Shown piece after piece: positions 13,140 through 25,050 of a DNA stretch of 64,000 nt (positions within the stretch are counted from its first letter, which is position 1; each line of letters opens with the position of its first letter). This DNA is from Annona cherimola (Eukaryota; Streptophyta; Magnoliopsida; Magnoliales; Annonaceae), in the NCBI GenBank assembly GCA_030490835.1, contig CM059972.1, forward strand, positions 17,895,764 through 17,959,763, in the 5' to 3' direction. The notes below the pieces were generated by a model, which made no database searches, was not told where the DNA came from, and was given only the letters and a program-made list of their open reading frames with translations. The position numbers were made by a program, and so were the translations under genes.

Positions 13140-14330
13140 GATCCATCCCAATCCCAAACCCTTCAGTGGAAGAAGGAGTGGAGGATAGGGGAGTCCGAGC
13201 AATGCATTGCTAAAAAATTATCTGTACAAATGTGTTCCACAATTACACGGGGTGGATTCCCCCACCATATATGACGATTCATAGAAGAAACAGAGACAAA
13301 ATCAGCCAGGGAATGAGCAATCCTATTTCCTTGACTTAATACATGAAGAGGACACAACAAATTCCAGTCAGCCAAAATAGATTTTATCTCCGCAATCACA
13401 TGCCCTGCCGGCGCAGACACAGCCGATTCATTAGATAGGAAATTGAATAGAAGAAGAGAATCTGTTTCAACCTGATCGTGGCCCAGACCAATTTGGAGGG
13501 CCCACTTTACGCCCAAAAGAAACGTGTTTGCTTCCATGAGAAGCGGCTCTGTCACCCCGCTTCGATGCCACCCTCTGGCCGCTACAAAGGCTCCTTCAGA
13601 GTCCCGGATAACCGCCGCATATCCCGTATACCGCCAATCTCTGTGTTTCCGGGCATCCACATTGATCTTGAACACTCCCAACGGCGGCCAAGTCCAACGA
13701 GACACTAGTGGTCTGTCGACCATCCCATTGAGACAAAGTAATTTTGCCCTCCTATGTTGCTCCAAAAAATCCTGGCACCAATCGGGAATCCCCGAGAACT
13801 CCGAGTTTTGCCCCTCCTCCCTGAACCTGTTTCGCATAAACCACAATCTCCAACAACAGAGAAGAAAGAAACCCAGGTCCAACAAACAGCGGCTCCTAGA
13901 TAGGGTACATAACACTTCCAGTATAGTCTCCCCCGGGGGGTAGGACGTCCGGCCCCTGTCCACACACCCCTCGTGCCAATACAATTGAGGAACAGATGAT
14001 CCGCATCCTCAGTCGCGTTCCTGCAAAACAAAAAATAGGTATCCACACCAATACCCCTCCGCTGTAGATTCACAAGCGTTGGAAGAGCATTTTTGAGTAA
14101 TCTTCAACCAAAAATGAGAATCTTACTTGGGAGCTTTGTCCTCCATACCGCCTGGTAGACATTAGCGTTTCAGAAAATATCATCCCTTGTCGTAAGGAAT
14201 CTATAGGCTGATTTGACCGTGAGTACCCCACTGAGTTCATGTGTCCAAAATAGGGCGTCCTCCTCCTCCTCCGATTGAGGGAAGAGTCCGCAGAAGAAAA
14301 GTTTACAGAGCATTCCCGACTCTCCACGGT
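13140..14330 (-). pseudogene. Broken LINE 3' end: zf-RVT plus RNase H-like domain
   Basis: Minus-strand remains of an L1-type LINE polyprotein. A zf-RVT segment (about 13985-14160) reads KNALPTLVNLQRRG, then FCRNATEDADHLFLNC with its Cys/His pattern, preceded by an in-frame TGA where a Trp codon is usual (IFG-stop-RLL). Near 13985 the frame shifts. An RNase H-like domain follows in a 273-codon open frame (13163-13984): FKINVDARKHRDWRYTGYAA, VIRDSEGAFVAA, LLMEANTFLLGVKWAL and RIAHSLADF. The RT and 5' parts are missing. The block sits inside unit A of the segmental duplication and has no counterpart in unit B, so it inserted after the duplication or was lost from B. Confidence 0.88.
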
Positions 14331-14494
14331 CAATCTCGACGTGGTATGAAAAATAGGGAAAAAGCCGTAAATCTCAACAAAAAAAGGAAAATTCCAAAAA
14401 GATTTATTTATAAATAAAAACAAAATCTAAACCCAAATCCTCAAGATTTATTCCAACGTCCAAATCCCTCGATCGGAAGTCATAAATCCCGAAT

Positions 14495-14497
<3 letters not shown>

Positions 14498-14531
<34 letters not shown>
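14498..14531. repeat. (GA)n microsatellite
   Basis: Pure GA run of about 17 units. The second segmental copy has only a short GAGAGAGA at about 16110, so the repeat expanded in one unit. Confidence 0.9.
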
Positions 14532-14533
<2 letters not shown>

Positions 14534-16139
14534 CACCTGCTAGTGATTTGTTAATGTGATGGCGCGGCTCCTAAGGAAGTTGGAGAAGAAGGGCAGGGCA
14601 AGCAGCTACAAGCCTTGAAATTTTTTACGTCCGCGATCTGTGGGCTCTGCTTTTGAACTATTATGATTCCGATTAGTGCGCCGTGGGAAATAAGTAATAA
14701 ACTGATCTACAGCTCCTTTCTTTTAGTTGGAGGGGAAGGGATTACCCTGAGTCTGTCAGTTTACTCACACCACCGCACGTAGTAACGTAACGCAGCTGAG
14801 GTGGAGAAGCCAACTGCTCTTTTTTATTTGGCATTGGAAATTGAGGATCGATTGGATCGCCGTCGGTTCAGTAATACCCTTTTTTCACTTTTTAAATAAT
14901 TTGACATAAAAAGTATTATAGCATTATAACACGTGTGGAGTTCATTTTGTGATGAAACACGTTACAATTATGGTGCATACGGACTCCACTTGAATGCTTT
15001 TTATAAATACATATCTGGCTGAGCTGATGATCATGTACATTCTTATGTACCGTAAGTTGTAGTATATTCGGCTTGAAATAGGCCTTATATATATCATCAA
15101 AAAATAGGCCCTATATTTTATTTAAATATACTAATAATTTTTATAATCATTTATCTATATATAAATTATGTCTTAAATAAAATACATGCTGAAAAAATAA
15201 ATTTAAAATTATTATTTACGTTGAACTATTTTATTATGTTGATCTTATACTATTTTTAGATAGAGTTCATGCACATATTCAATTTGAATCAAAGTTGGTG
15301 GGATAATAAATAAATAATTCTAAAAATAATGGGTGAAATAAATTATAATTTTATAATCATGTGAGATCTGTTTATGGTACATGTATATATGAAAGGCTCA
15401 TGGTTTACGTAGAAGCGGTCCCATATAACCCCTTCAAATTTTAATTTTTTGATTTTTAATAAAACATTCAATCCATTTATTATATTTAACATTATTCGTT
15501 TATCTAAATGACCAAGTTTCATCCAAATTAAATATATGCATGGACCACATTTGCTCAAAAATAAATATATTCATGTGTAAATTAGAAAAAATATTTAGGT
15601 CCATTCACGTATTTTTTAGAATATAATAATAATTTATAAAATCATTTATCCATATATAATTGAGATTTTAGAATATTTAAATGTTCAAAATGCAACTTTA
15701 AAATTAATATTTAATATTATATTATTTTATTATATTGATTTTATGCATTTGTAAATAAAGCTTAGGTAGGTGATACTAGACAAGTGAATAGATTTTTAAG
15801 ATACTATAAATAATGCTAGACCAGTAGATAGAATAAATTTTCTAACAACCATTAAAATATTAAAAAATGGATAAGGTTCCATAGGAGAAAAATTTTATTG
15901 AAGAATTCCTAACTTTTAGGAGTCAATCTCATCATGTTATGAAAAAGAGGGAAAAAGCCGTAAATCTCAACGAAAAAGGAAACTTTCAAAAACATGTATT
16001 TATAAATAAAATCGAAAGCTCAACCAAGATCCTCGAGATTTATTCCAACGTTCAAATCCTTCGATCGGAAGTCATAAATCCCGTAAGACGGTAAGATGAA
16101 GATGAAAAATGAGAGAGAGCTAGAAAATCACTTGCTTGT

Positions 16140-16625
16140 TTTGGTATTTTTGCAAATATGTGTACAAAATTTGACCAATATTGCATCTATGTTCCTAAAT
16201 TTACTGAATTTACAAATATGCACACAAAGTTTGCATAAAATTGCAATCGTGTCCCTTCCATTAGGAAGCCGATAGATTTTTATATAAAATAACGATAATG
16301 CCATTAAACCCAAGTGATAAACTTGTAATTTTTTCAAATATTGTAGATATATTTGCTATTTTGTTATTTTATATATTTTTGCATGCATTATTATTTTAGA
16401 TATTTTTGCAAAAATGCTTACAATATTTTCAAAAATTAAAAGTGTATAATTTAGCTTACGAACATTATTATCATTTTATATAAAAAAATCTAACGGCATC
16501 GTAACAGAATGGATATAGTTGCAATTTTATACAAACTTTATTGGTATATTTACAAATTCGACAAACTTATGAATACGGATGTAATATTGATCAAACTTTA
16601 TATGTATATTTGCAAAAATTCCCGC
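16140..16625. mobile_element. Long-inverted-repeat MITE inserted in duplication unit B
   Basis: The left end reads GGTATTTTTGCAAATATG and the right end, inverted, GGGAATTTTTGCAAATATAC; the inverted similarity continues inward for about 100 bases (TTTGACCAATATTGCATC versus TTTGATCAATATTACATC). The segment is absent from the matching place in unit A near 14540. No coding potential. I could not fix a clean target duplication. Confidence 0.65.
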
Positions 16626-16857
16626 TATGAATGTGATGACGCACGGAGCCTAAGGTAGTGGGAGAAGCATAAAAAGTCAACGCATGCAGCTATAAATCTT
16701 GAACATTTTTGCGTCCCCGATCGGTGGGCCCTGCTTTTGACTGTTCTGATTCCAGTTAGTGCGCCATAGGAACTAACTAGTAAACTGACTTACAGTTCCC
16801 TTCTTCGAGTTGGAGGGAAAGGGGTTGCTCTAAGTCTGTCAGTTACTCATACACCCT

Positions 16858-17135
16858 ACGGGACGTTTGGTAACATATGAGTATGGGAACCATAGTTTTT
16901 TCATGGTATTTTGTTTTTCAAGACCAATCATTACTTCATCAATCACACTATTTTTCCCACTTTTATTCCTACGTTCCAATTATTTTCCCGACTAACTATA
17001 TACAACAAACATATTTATTCCAACTATACATCTATCATTTCCTATCAATCACACATTTCTCAAAATTTTTTTTTTCATTTCCCACCATTTTTCACAATCT
17101 TACAATTTTACATATGACCAAACGTCACCATAGAT
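16858..17135. mobile_element. MITE with GACGTTTGGT ends, inserted in duplication unit B
   Basis: Left end GGGACGTTTGGTAACATATG and inverted right end GGTGACGTTTGGTCATATG form terminal inverted repeats of about 18 bases. Unit A lacks this segment. The interior is T-rich and non-coding. Confidence 0.7.
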
Positions 17136-17290
17136 TGTAACGTAGGAGAAGCCAACTACTTTTTAAAAAAGAAAAAAAAATAGTTTGGCATCGAAAACTG
17201 GAGATCGGTTGGATCGCCGTCAATTCGGTGATACGAAGAGTGAAAAGTGGTAAGTCAGAGGACAACCTTTTTTCACTTTTTAAATCATTT

Positions 17291-19246
17291 TAATATTTAA
17301 CTCCATCTGGCCTGGCAGTCCCACGTAACCTTCATTTGTAAGATACTGATAATTGATGCAAAATGGAATTTATTAGTAATGGGGTATTCATTAAAGCCTG
17401 AAACTTTTTAATCTAAAATTTTTCATTCTCTATAGCTATTTTATTTTTTCAATTATTTTTTCACATTTTCATATATAACTATCTTACTTTTGAATCATTT
17501 CTACATGACTACTCATACATCTAACAAATCTATTGTAACTTTATTCTCTTTACTCATTATTATTACCTCTATTATATCACATCATTTTCTCACACTTTAA
17601 AAAATTCTATACTAAAATTTTATCACTTCTTAAACACATATTTAAAATCATTTGTTTAATTAAACTACTAAATTTTATCCAAATCGCGTATGTGCATGGC
17701 TATAGGACGCGGATGTCATTGCAATAGATTTTCTAGGGTTGATCGATCTTTGTAAAAAAGTTCAAAAGCGATAAATGAGCAGGTCAACTTTAACTGGTCA
17801 TAATTTTTTATCCGGAAGGAACTACGGGAGCCACGACATATCAATGAAAAGCATTTTTTGAACCCGACAATATAGTAACCTAGGTAGGCCCAGTCGAACT
17901 CGTTTCTCATACCAAAATCTAACATTTCTGAATGATTCAAGGTCATTGAAATTTTAGGTGGATTTCTTTACTTTTTAGTGAATCGCATGCACAAATAGTA
18001 GGTTAGAGTTTTGGGTGCGTGTGTAGTGCACAATTAGGGTTTTTAGCGCTAGGGTTTGCTAGCTTTCCTATAAATTCGTAGCTTCTGTTGTTATTAAATA
18101 GTTTTTCATGAATAAGAACATTTAAATTTTATCTTTTCTTGTGTTGAGTTTCTACGCGAAGACTTGTTTATCAATCTCGAAGTGTAGTCTTGTGCTAGCC
18201 TTTTCTAACGCTTTCCCTTACTACGTCATTATATTTTCTTAAAAATATATATGCATATATGAATTAGAGAAAATACTTAGATTCATTCAAGTATATATGA
18301 GAATGTAATAATGTTTTATAAAATCATTTGTCCACGTACTAATAATATTTTAGATGGTTTAGATGTTGAAAATATTACTTTAAAACTAATATTTAATATT
18401 AAACCATTTTGTTAGGTTGATTTTATATATTTTTATATGGAGCTCATATACAATGATACTTCGATAAATAAAAATATTTCTATAATAACATAAATAATGT
18501 TAAATACAATAGATAAAGTGAATTTTATATTAATCATCACGATATTAAAAATAAATAAACTACATAGAATAGGGGTACCATATAAAAAAAGTTCTACTTA
18601 ATTATCTCACCTTTTTATCAATATCTCGATATTTTAATTTTTTTTTAATATTTTTCATCTAGTATCATGCTTACTCTTGCCTTATTCATACTTGATCTTT
18701 TTTATATCATATCGCAATCATATTTTCACATTTTTTTCCATTTTTAGTTTTTGATTCTTTCTTAACAACAAGCAAATAGAATGGAATAGGAAAGTTAACA
18801 TCGCCAATTACATGCTATCCTACTTTTTCTATTTTATCTTTTATTCCAAATTTTTTTATATTTTCTATAGAACTACCTTATTTATTCCCAATTTATCCTG
18901 TCATATTATATTACTCTCTTATTTTTCAAAATTTATGTCATTCCATTACCAATGTTTAACTCATACCAAACATTTTTCTAATTCTAATTCAGCGAACATT
19001 CACTAAATAACCTTCTAGGGCTATTTCTCTCATTTTTCAAAATTTACTCCATTCCATTACCAATATTGAACTCATACTAAACATTTCTCTAATTATAATT
19101 CAGCCAGCATTCACCGAATAACCTTCTTAGGGCCTGTTTGACTGCGCATTATCTCAGGTTGACCATTTCAAAATTTTGAAAGTGCTTAGTTGCATCTAAA
19201 AGTATGGTCTCTTCAGGAAAATTAGGCTAATAATAGTAAAATTTTT
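17291..19246. other. AT-rich intergenic region with diverged repeats
   Basis: A diverged relative of the Tourist-type MITEs lies at about 17390-17650 (AATCTAAAATTTTTCA followed by T/A-rich interior). A copy of the dispersed AT-rich repeat lies at about 18240-18600. The 17.7-18.2 kb part, including TTAGGGTTTTTAGCGC, resembles neither and shows no gene. Confidence 0.35.
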
Positions 19247-19457
19247 CACATTTGTACGAAGTGTCTTGTGATAGTGATAGAATTTTTTACAAACAAAGGG
19301 ATAATTCTTCTTATACCTATAACAATTGTACATAATTTCTAATATACCTTCAACGTTTCATAAATTCCTCTTATACTCATAACATTTTACCCTAAATTCA
19401 TCTCATACCCAAGCCGTTAAAAACACCGTTATCTATCCCATTGAAAAGACAATTTTC
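19247..19457. repeat. First unit of a 211-bp tandem duplication (flank plus MITE left arm)
   Basis: The block beginning CACATTTGTACGAAGTGTC at 19247 is repeated at 19458 with a 211-bp period. Each unit holds the flanking sequence, the target site ACAAACAAA and the left inverted repeat of the adjacent MITE. Confidence 0.85.
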
Positions 19458-19509
19458 CACATTTGTACGAAGTGTCTTGTGATAGTCATAGAAATTTTCT
19501 ACAAACAAA

Positions 19510-19941
19510 GGGATAATTCTTCTTATACCTATAACAATTGTACCTAATTCCTAATATACCCTCAACGTTTCATAAATTCCTCTTATACTCATAACATTTC
19601 ACCCTAAATTCATCTCATACCCACGCCGTTAAAAACACCGTTATCTATCCCATTGAAAAGACAATTTTGCCCTTTTAAAATTTTTTCTAATTAAAATAAA
19701 TCAACCTTAATATGACTTTCAAGTTATTTAATATCTTGTATTAATGATTTATTACCATCAATTGAGTCATTTTAAGGTTAAATTATCTCAAATAGAAAAT
19801 TTTCAATGGGCAAAATCGTCTTTTTAATGGGGTAGATAGCGGTGGTTTTAACAGCGTGGGAATGGGAGGAATTTAGGGTAAAATGGTATGGGTATATTAG
19901 GAATTATATGCAATTATTATATGTATAAGAGGAATTATCCC
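19510..19941. mobile_element. Mutator-like MITE with long inverted repeats and 9-bp TSD
   Basis: The element starts GGGATAATTCTTCTTATACC and ends with the inverted match GGGATAATTCCTCTTATACA. Arms are about 150-180 bp long and include TACCCTAAATTC and its complement. It is flanked by identical 9-bp direct repeats ACAAACAAA (19501-19509 and 19942-19950). Long arms with a 9-bp TSD are typical of Mutator-like MITEs. An extra left arm precedes it as a tandem duplication. Confidence 0.85.
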
Positions 19942-19950
19942 ACAAACAAA

Positions 19951-21117
19951 TAGTAGGTAAAGCAGGCCCTCATTTAGATTGCGCTCAGCAGCTTACCGAC
20001 AAGTGATCAAGTACTTGATCTTTTTCTTGTGGGTCTCGGCCTAGCCTGTGCATCAACTGTCTTCTCTGGGAGACCAAATCCACGATGACATGTATTAAGA
20101 TGTCGTTGGTGGGCTAGGTCATGAGGATCGACATTGTTCATTTCTTAGATTCATCGTTATCAATGAGTGGTATAGATTGGTTTTGTTTGGATATTTGAAT
20201 GTTCAATCTCTTGAATTTTATAACCCATGCCATTTTTCATGAATTTAAGTAATTCATTATATGTTAAAATATTTATTTAGTTAAGATATCAAAACCTACC
20301 TTGATCGGATATTCGATCCATCTATCTATGCACACATTAATTAAATATATATGGTTGTCTTTCATTCTGTTGATTAAGAGGTCAACAATCATAGAATCGT
20401 GACTTGAAGAAGAAAACCAAGCAGCAATATAGAGGTACCCGAGGAAAAAGATAAAAAAGAGAATTTCGGTCCTTCTTAAATAGTACTAATTTTTCTAAAA
20501 GATGAATGAGGTTTGGTGGTTTTTGTCAACAACAAAAACTAACAAATGATGCCACTCAAAGAGGATGAAACATGGAATGCCAAAATGTTAATTTCGTTCT
20601 TTCACAATTTCAGAAGACATGATCATCATCTTCATCTCCTCCATTACATAGGAAATAAGAAGAGTCCATGGGAGTCCTCTCTTGGCCAAGTTAAATCTTA
20701 TTGCTAGTGAATTGTTGTAGGGCCTCTAGCCATAAAACAGGATCTTCGGTGGAAAGCACTAATGGTCTTAACATTAACGCACTAATCGGGTGCACTATTT
20801 TTTTATGGACATTTATATAAATCATGACAACTCGTATTATATTCAAATATATTCATAACCCTCACATAATGGAAGAACATTTTCAATAACACCCCATAAG
20901 GAAAAAAAACTACAAATACTTCCACCAAATGAAAGAAACGAAAAACATCTCACACCACCTAAATGAGAGAGGGGATAGTCAAACTCATAACTAGCCAACA
21001 ATGAGCCAACATAAGTTACTACCGGGGTATACCCTTGGTAGCAAGTGCGCTCTTGATTTTCCCATTGTTCCTATCATTCCATCTCTAATTAAATTAATTT
21101 GTAAGCTGGTTGGACCT
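19951..21117. other. Intergenic, nothing recognised
   Basis: I see no coding similarity, long repeat or structured element in this stretch. It ends at the copia-like element. Confidence 0.4.
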
Positions 21118-22996
21118 TGTTAGGAAATGTGATTCAAATTGATATAGATCACAGCGTAAGCACATACAAAATAAAATAAGATCAAAGAAATAATAATAAA
21201 ATTGCACATAAAAGCTACCAAGACATGAAAAATCTTTCAAAACAAGAAAAAAAAAACCACAAGAGAGAGATGACAATCCACTATAATAAATAGATTACAT
21301 GCAAGAATGTCTCATACACACCCCAAACAAGAACACTCTAATAACACTCTCTCTTATGCTCCAACGGGACACCTCTCAAAGCTCCACCGAATCTCTAACT
21401 GATATGTCTATAAATAGAATTCCTATTGGCTCTTATGCAAAACCAATACGTAACTCCAAACTCACACAACTAAGATATATAGAATACGAGACACGTCTAA
21501 CAAATCTCCACATTGAATTAAATTTTATGTACATGTGCTCCGACTTGCATCAAGGCATCAACCATATACTCAATTATGCATTAGCTAGAAACATCATGAA
21601 TTGTATTCGTTTTCCAGAACCATCACGTTCACAGAACTCCTCAGGCTCTCCACGATCCAATGCCAATGCATTCTCAGGATCTCACAGTCATCATCCAATA
21701 TGAAACTCAGAAAAATCCAGTCTATTTCCATGTGCTCTCCATGCATATTAACATCAACGTAACCATAGACTACCAAAATCAATGTAGAATATTTATAGTT
21801 CCGTGAAGTCCACTTGCTCCTTCTTCACATGAAACATCTCTATGCAAAATTAACCATGTTGATTTTCATACCCATCAGACCTGCGTAATTTGAAGTGAAA
21901 TTTGCTCAAATAAACATCATCATCGCGTTTAGAGCACCAAAGACAGAGAAATTGACTCTTGAATTACCCAAATAGGACACCGGGATCACAAGATATGAGA
22001 AAAATAAAATTTACTATTTTAACCAAGTTTTAATCAATTGCAACCAAGTCTAGTACATCTCCTTCCTCAACAAGCTGCAACATAGCCCTAGCCATGCTAC
22101 TGCTTGTGCCTCCACAAACCACCACTGGAACGTTGATCAGCACCAGCTAGAAGAGTCTAATGATGCTTGCTCATCTCACCTGATGCTGGAATCCACCTGG
22201 GAAAAATTATTGTTGCCTCTCCCTACCGAAAATTGTGAACCTCTATATGTCTTCTTCTCAAACGCTGGTGCTACACCACTCTTCTCTAACATTGCTAGTC
22301 TTCTTTTATTCCAGCAAGATGTGTTGCTGGGCTGCCGCCTCAGCTACCGAAAAATGTCATTGTTGCTTGCTTCGTCCGGCCCACTGCTCATGCTTACACA
22401 CAATCTAAGCAAGTAAACCTTCAACCTTCTTACGCATGCCTAAGTCCACAAGATCTGAGCCATCCAAAATACTATGTCTGTCTTGTGTCTTCTAAAATCA
22501 CTATCCAACATAACCTCTTCCTGAATTATAACCACAATTATAGTTCTGACACCACTTGTTAAGAAACATAATTCAAATTTATATAGATCACAATTTAAGC
22601 ACACACAAAATAAATTAGGATCAACTTTTTTAAAAATAAAATAAGATAAAAAATAATAACAAGATCACACACAAGAGATACCGAGATTTATATAGAAAAT
22701 CCTTTAAAATAAAAAGAAAAAACTGCGGGAGAGATATAACAATTTACTATGATAAATAGGTTACTCACAAGAACTCCTCACATACATTATTTGAAAGCCT
22801 CACACACCTCAAACAAGAATACTCTAATAACTCTCTCTCTTACACCCCAATAGGACACATATAAGACTTCATTGAATCCCTAAACTAATACGCCTATAAA
22901 TAGAACTCTTACGAGCTCTTAAATATAATGAATACATAATCATAAACTCACACAATTAGGAATTTAGGATACAAAGAATATAAGACATGCCTAACA
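21118..22996 (-). mobile_element. Non-autonomous copia-like LTR retroelement
   Basis: Two diverged LTRs lie in direct orientation: 21118-21502 and 22557-22996, both TGTTA(G/A)GAAA... to ...CTAACA as read on the plus strand, with shared interior blocks such as AAGAA(C/T)ACTCTAATAAC. A primer-binding-like site, AGTGGTGTCAGAACT on the minus strand, abuts the right LTR, so transcription runs on the minus strand and the right LTR is the 5' one. A purine-rich GTGGAGATT precedes the left LTR. The flanks GACCT and TACCT look like a 5-bp TSD with one change. The 1054-bp interior has no gag or pol similarity. LTR lengths (385 and 440 bp) show decay. Confidence 0.8.
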
Positions 22997-23029
22997 TACC
23001 TAAAACATTTCATCCATTTTCATATTCTA

Positions 23030-24010
23030 ATAAAGTCTATTGCAATTGTCGATTGCTTGACTTGAGATCCACTCTGCTTCCCCTATAGTGGTAAGAATCT
23101 CTTCCACCTTTCATTAACATTCCTCTTTGTTAATGAAGTGGTTGATAGTGATATTGTCATGGATATCATATGGTAATGGGCCCGCAATCACCCCAACTGG
23201 CTAATAATCCTTTAAAAAATAATGATTTCACAACTACTAATTTTGCACTTGTTCATTAGGTCACTTGATTTTATAATACTTTCCACGATCAGACCCAAAA
23301 CATTCTATCCAATTCCATATATCAATACAATCTATCAAAATCACTTATTACTATTATTGTTTTTGCTTAAATTGAGTCCAACTTGCTTCCCCTATAGTGG
23401 CAAGAATCTCTTCTACCTTCCATCGGCATTCTTCTTTATTAATGAAGTGGTTGATAATGATATTGTCATGGATATCATATGGTAATAGGTATGCCTTCAC
23501 AATCTCCCTAGTTGTCCATTTATCCTTAAAAACTTCAACCGTCCCCATACCAATTTTCTAGTTGCACCCCTTGTTAATGAGGTCCCTTGATTTCATGATG
23601 CTTCTCCATGTATAATATGCATTACCCTTTAATGTGCGTTATCAAAAGTTGCATGCACAAAAATATATAGCCTTTAGGACTCCGTAGCAAGATAGCAATT
23701 AGGGGAGAATAACTGTCAAGCTTGTTTTGCTAGGATTGCCAAATTAAAAGTTGCCAAGTCACAAAACCCGATCCTCTAACAACCTTTGATTGGCACATCT
23801 TCCTTTATGAAAATCAGCTTATCTGCCTCTTACTATTTTATTCATCCCACCAAATTTTGCTCCCAAATTTTGCTCACCATTGAATTTATCTTATCATGGA
23901 AAGACTTAGGCAGCAAGAATAAACTCACTGTATAGCTCGGAATCGCTTAACTTACAACTTTGATAAGGACCTTTTCTTCTATGATAGGAATTTACTATGC
24001 CAACCTTGAA
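23030..24010 (-). pseudogene. Decayed L1-type LINE reverse-transcriptase fragment
   Basis: On the minus strand, reading from about 24000 downwards, the frame gives KVLIKVVS-stop-AIPSYTV, SLFLLPKSFHDKINSMVSKI, then GFCDLATFNLAILAKQA and IHGEAS in broken frames. This is the C-terminal region of plant L1-type RT, where KAV-AIP-Y-MSCFLLP and GFRDL--FN-ALLAKQ are conserved. Many stops and frameshifts are present. The last part is duplicated: the block CTTCCCCTATAGTGG(T/C)AAGAATCTC occurs near 23080 and near 23387, each followed by TAATGAAGTGGTTGATA and GATATTGTCATGGATATCAT. Confidence 0.75.
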
Positions 24011-25050
24011 TTTTTTTTTTTCAAATTTTCTCTTTCAAACTCTTGAACTTAGCTTTTTTAGGTTTTTCTATCGATGATGGAAGCCAGTTAGATTAGATTT
24101 GTTGGCCTTGATTACTGATCAATGTGCCTAACTCACTTCTACTTTTAAGTTTTACATTGGAACTAAAAAAATAAAATTATTTTGCTTATGTTCACTAGTT
24201 AGCCTAAGCAATCATCATATATATACTTGAGTTCCATGTGATGTTATGATAAAATCAAAATTGACCATATTATTTAGTTCTTGAATATTTAACTCTTTAG
24301 GCAAAATTTATCTTAACTGATTTAAATTAGGCCATAAAATAATATTAAATCACGTGGCTCGAAAGAGGCAAGGCCTACATAAATTTCAAATAAGATGATT
24401 TCTATGTCAAATTAATAACATTGAATGTGCAATTTAAGATGATTTGTTTATGCATAATTAAAATATCACGAAAAGTTAAGGGCTTTTACCAAAGTATCCC
24501 AAGGCTTGGATGGGATGTATATGGGATGAGATTTCTCACTTCTAAGATAACTTTTTTAATTTTCAAGACAACTTTCCATATTTTAAGTAAACTTTTCATG
24601 TTTCTAATACAACTTCTCTCACTTTCAATATGCATCATTATATTCTTATTCCATTTTTTCATATCATTCAAACCCCTTAAATTCTTCCAAACAAGCCATA
24701 AATTGTGAAATAATAGAAAATTTTGATATAATCTTATGACAAGCTTAAGTGTATATATAAGAGGCAATGATCATTTGTGATTGGTTATAAAAAATAGTTT
24801 TTATTTTATAAAATTATTAATCTATGTATATTTAATTTTTATAAAATTATTAATCTATGTATATTTAACTTATAAACTACTTTTTATTATTTTTGAAGAT
24901 ATATATATTTTTTAAAACAATTTATAATTATGTTTGAGCCATTTTTAACAATTTAAAATCTCTAAAATACTCATGTGTTTAAGGATTCAAAAAATATATA
25001 TGCGTCTCCAAAAATGGTAAAAATTGGTTTATAAATTAAAAACACCTATT
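24011..25050. other. AT-rich intergenic region, nothing recognised
   Basis: No coding similarity. A duplicated 30-bp AT-rich phrase (TAAAATTATTAATCTATGTA) occurs twice near 24807-24860. The segment ends at the solo LTR. Confidence 0.4.

Larger units (their letters stand above)
11320..17290. repeat. Local tandem segmental duplication (two units)
   Basis: Unit A runs about 11320-14895 and unit B about 14905-17290. Both start with AGTATTATAGCATT...GTGTGGAG, continue through GTGCATA(T/C)GGA and GATGATCATGTACAT, share the CCGTAAATCTCAAC block (14365 and 15958) and CGATCGGAAGTCATAAATCCC in pieces (14471 and 16062), and end at a TTTTTTCACTTTTTAAAT motif (14880 and 17269). The units differ by insertions: LINE debris at about 13140-14330 in A, and elements at about 16140-16625 and 16858-17135 in B. 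Unit A also carries an extra repeat copy near 11850-12430. Confidence 0.75.

Noticed and set aside
13524..13943. 139-codon plus-strand frame
   Set aside because: Antisense of the LINE RNase H-like domain.
22183..22416. 77-codon plus-strand frame (MLESTWEKLLLPLP)
   Set aside because: Lies in the interior of the minus-strand copia-like element and matches no retroelement protein.
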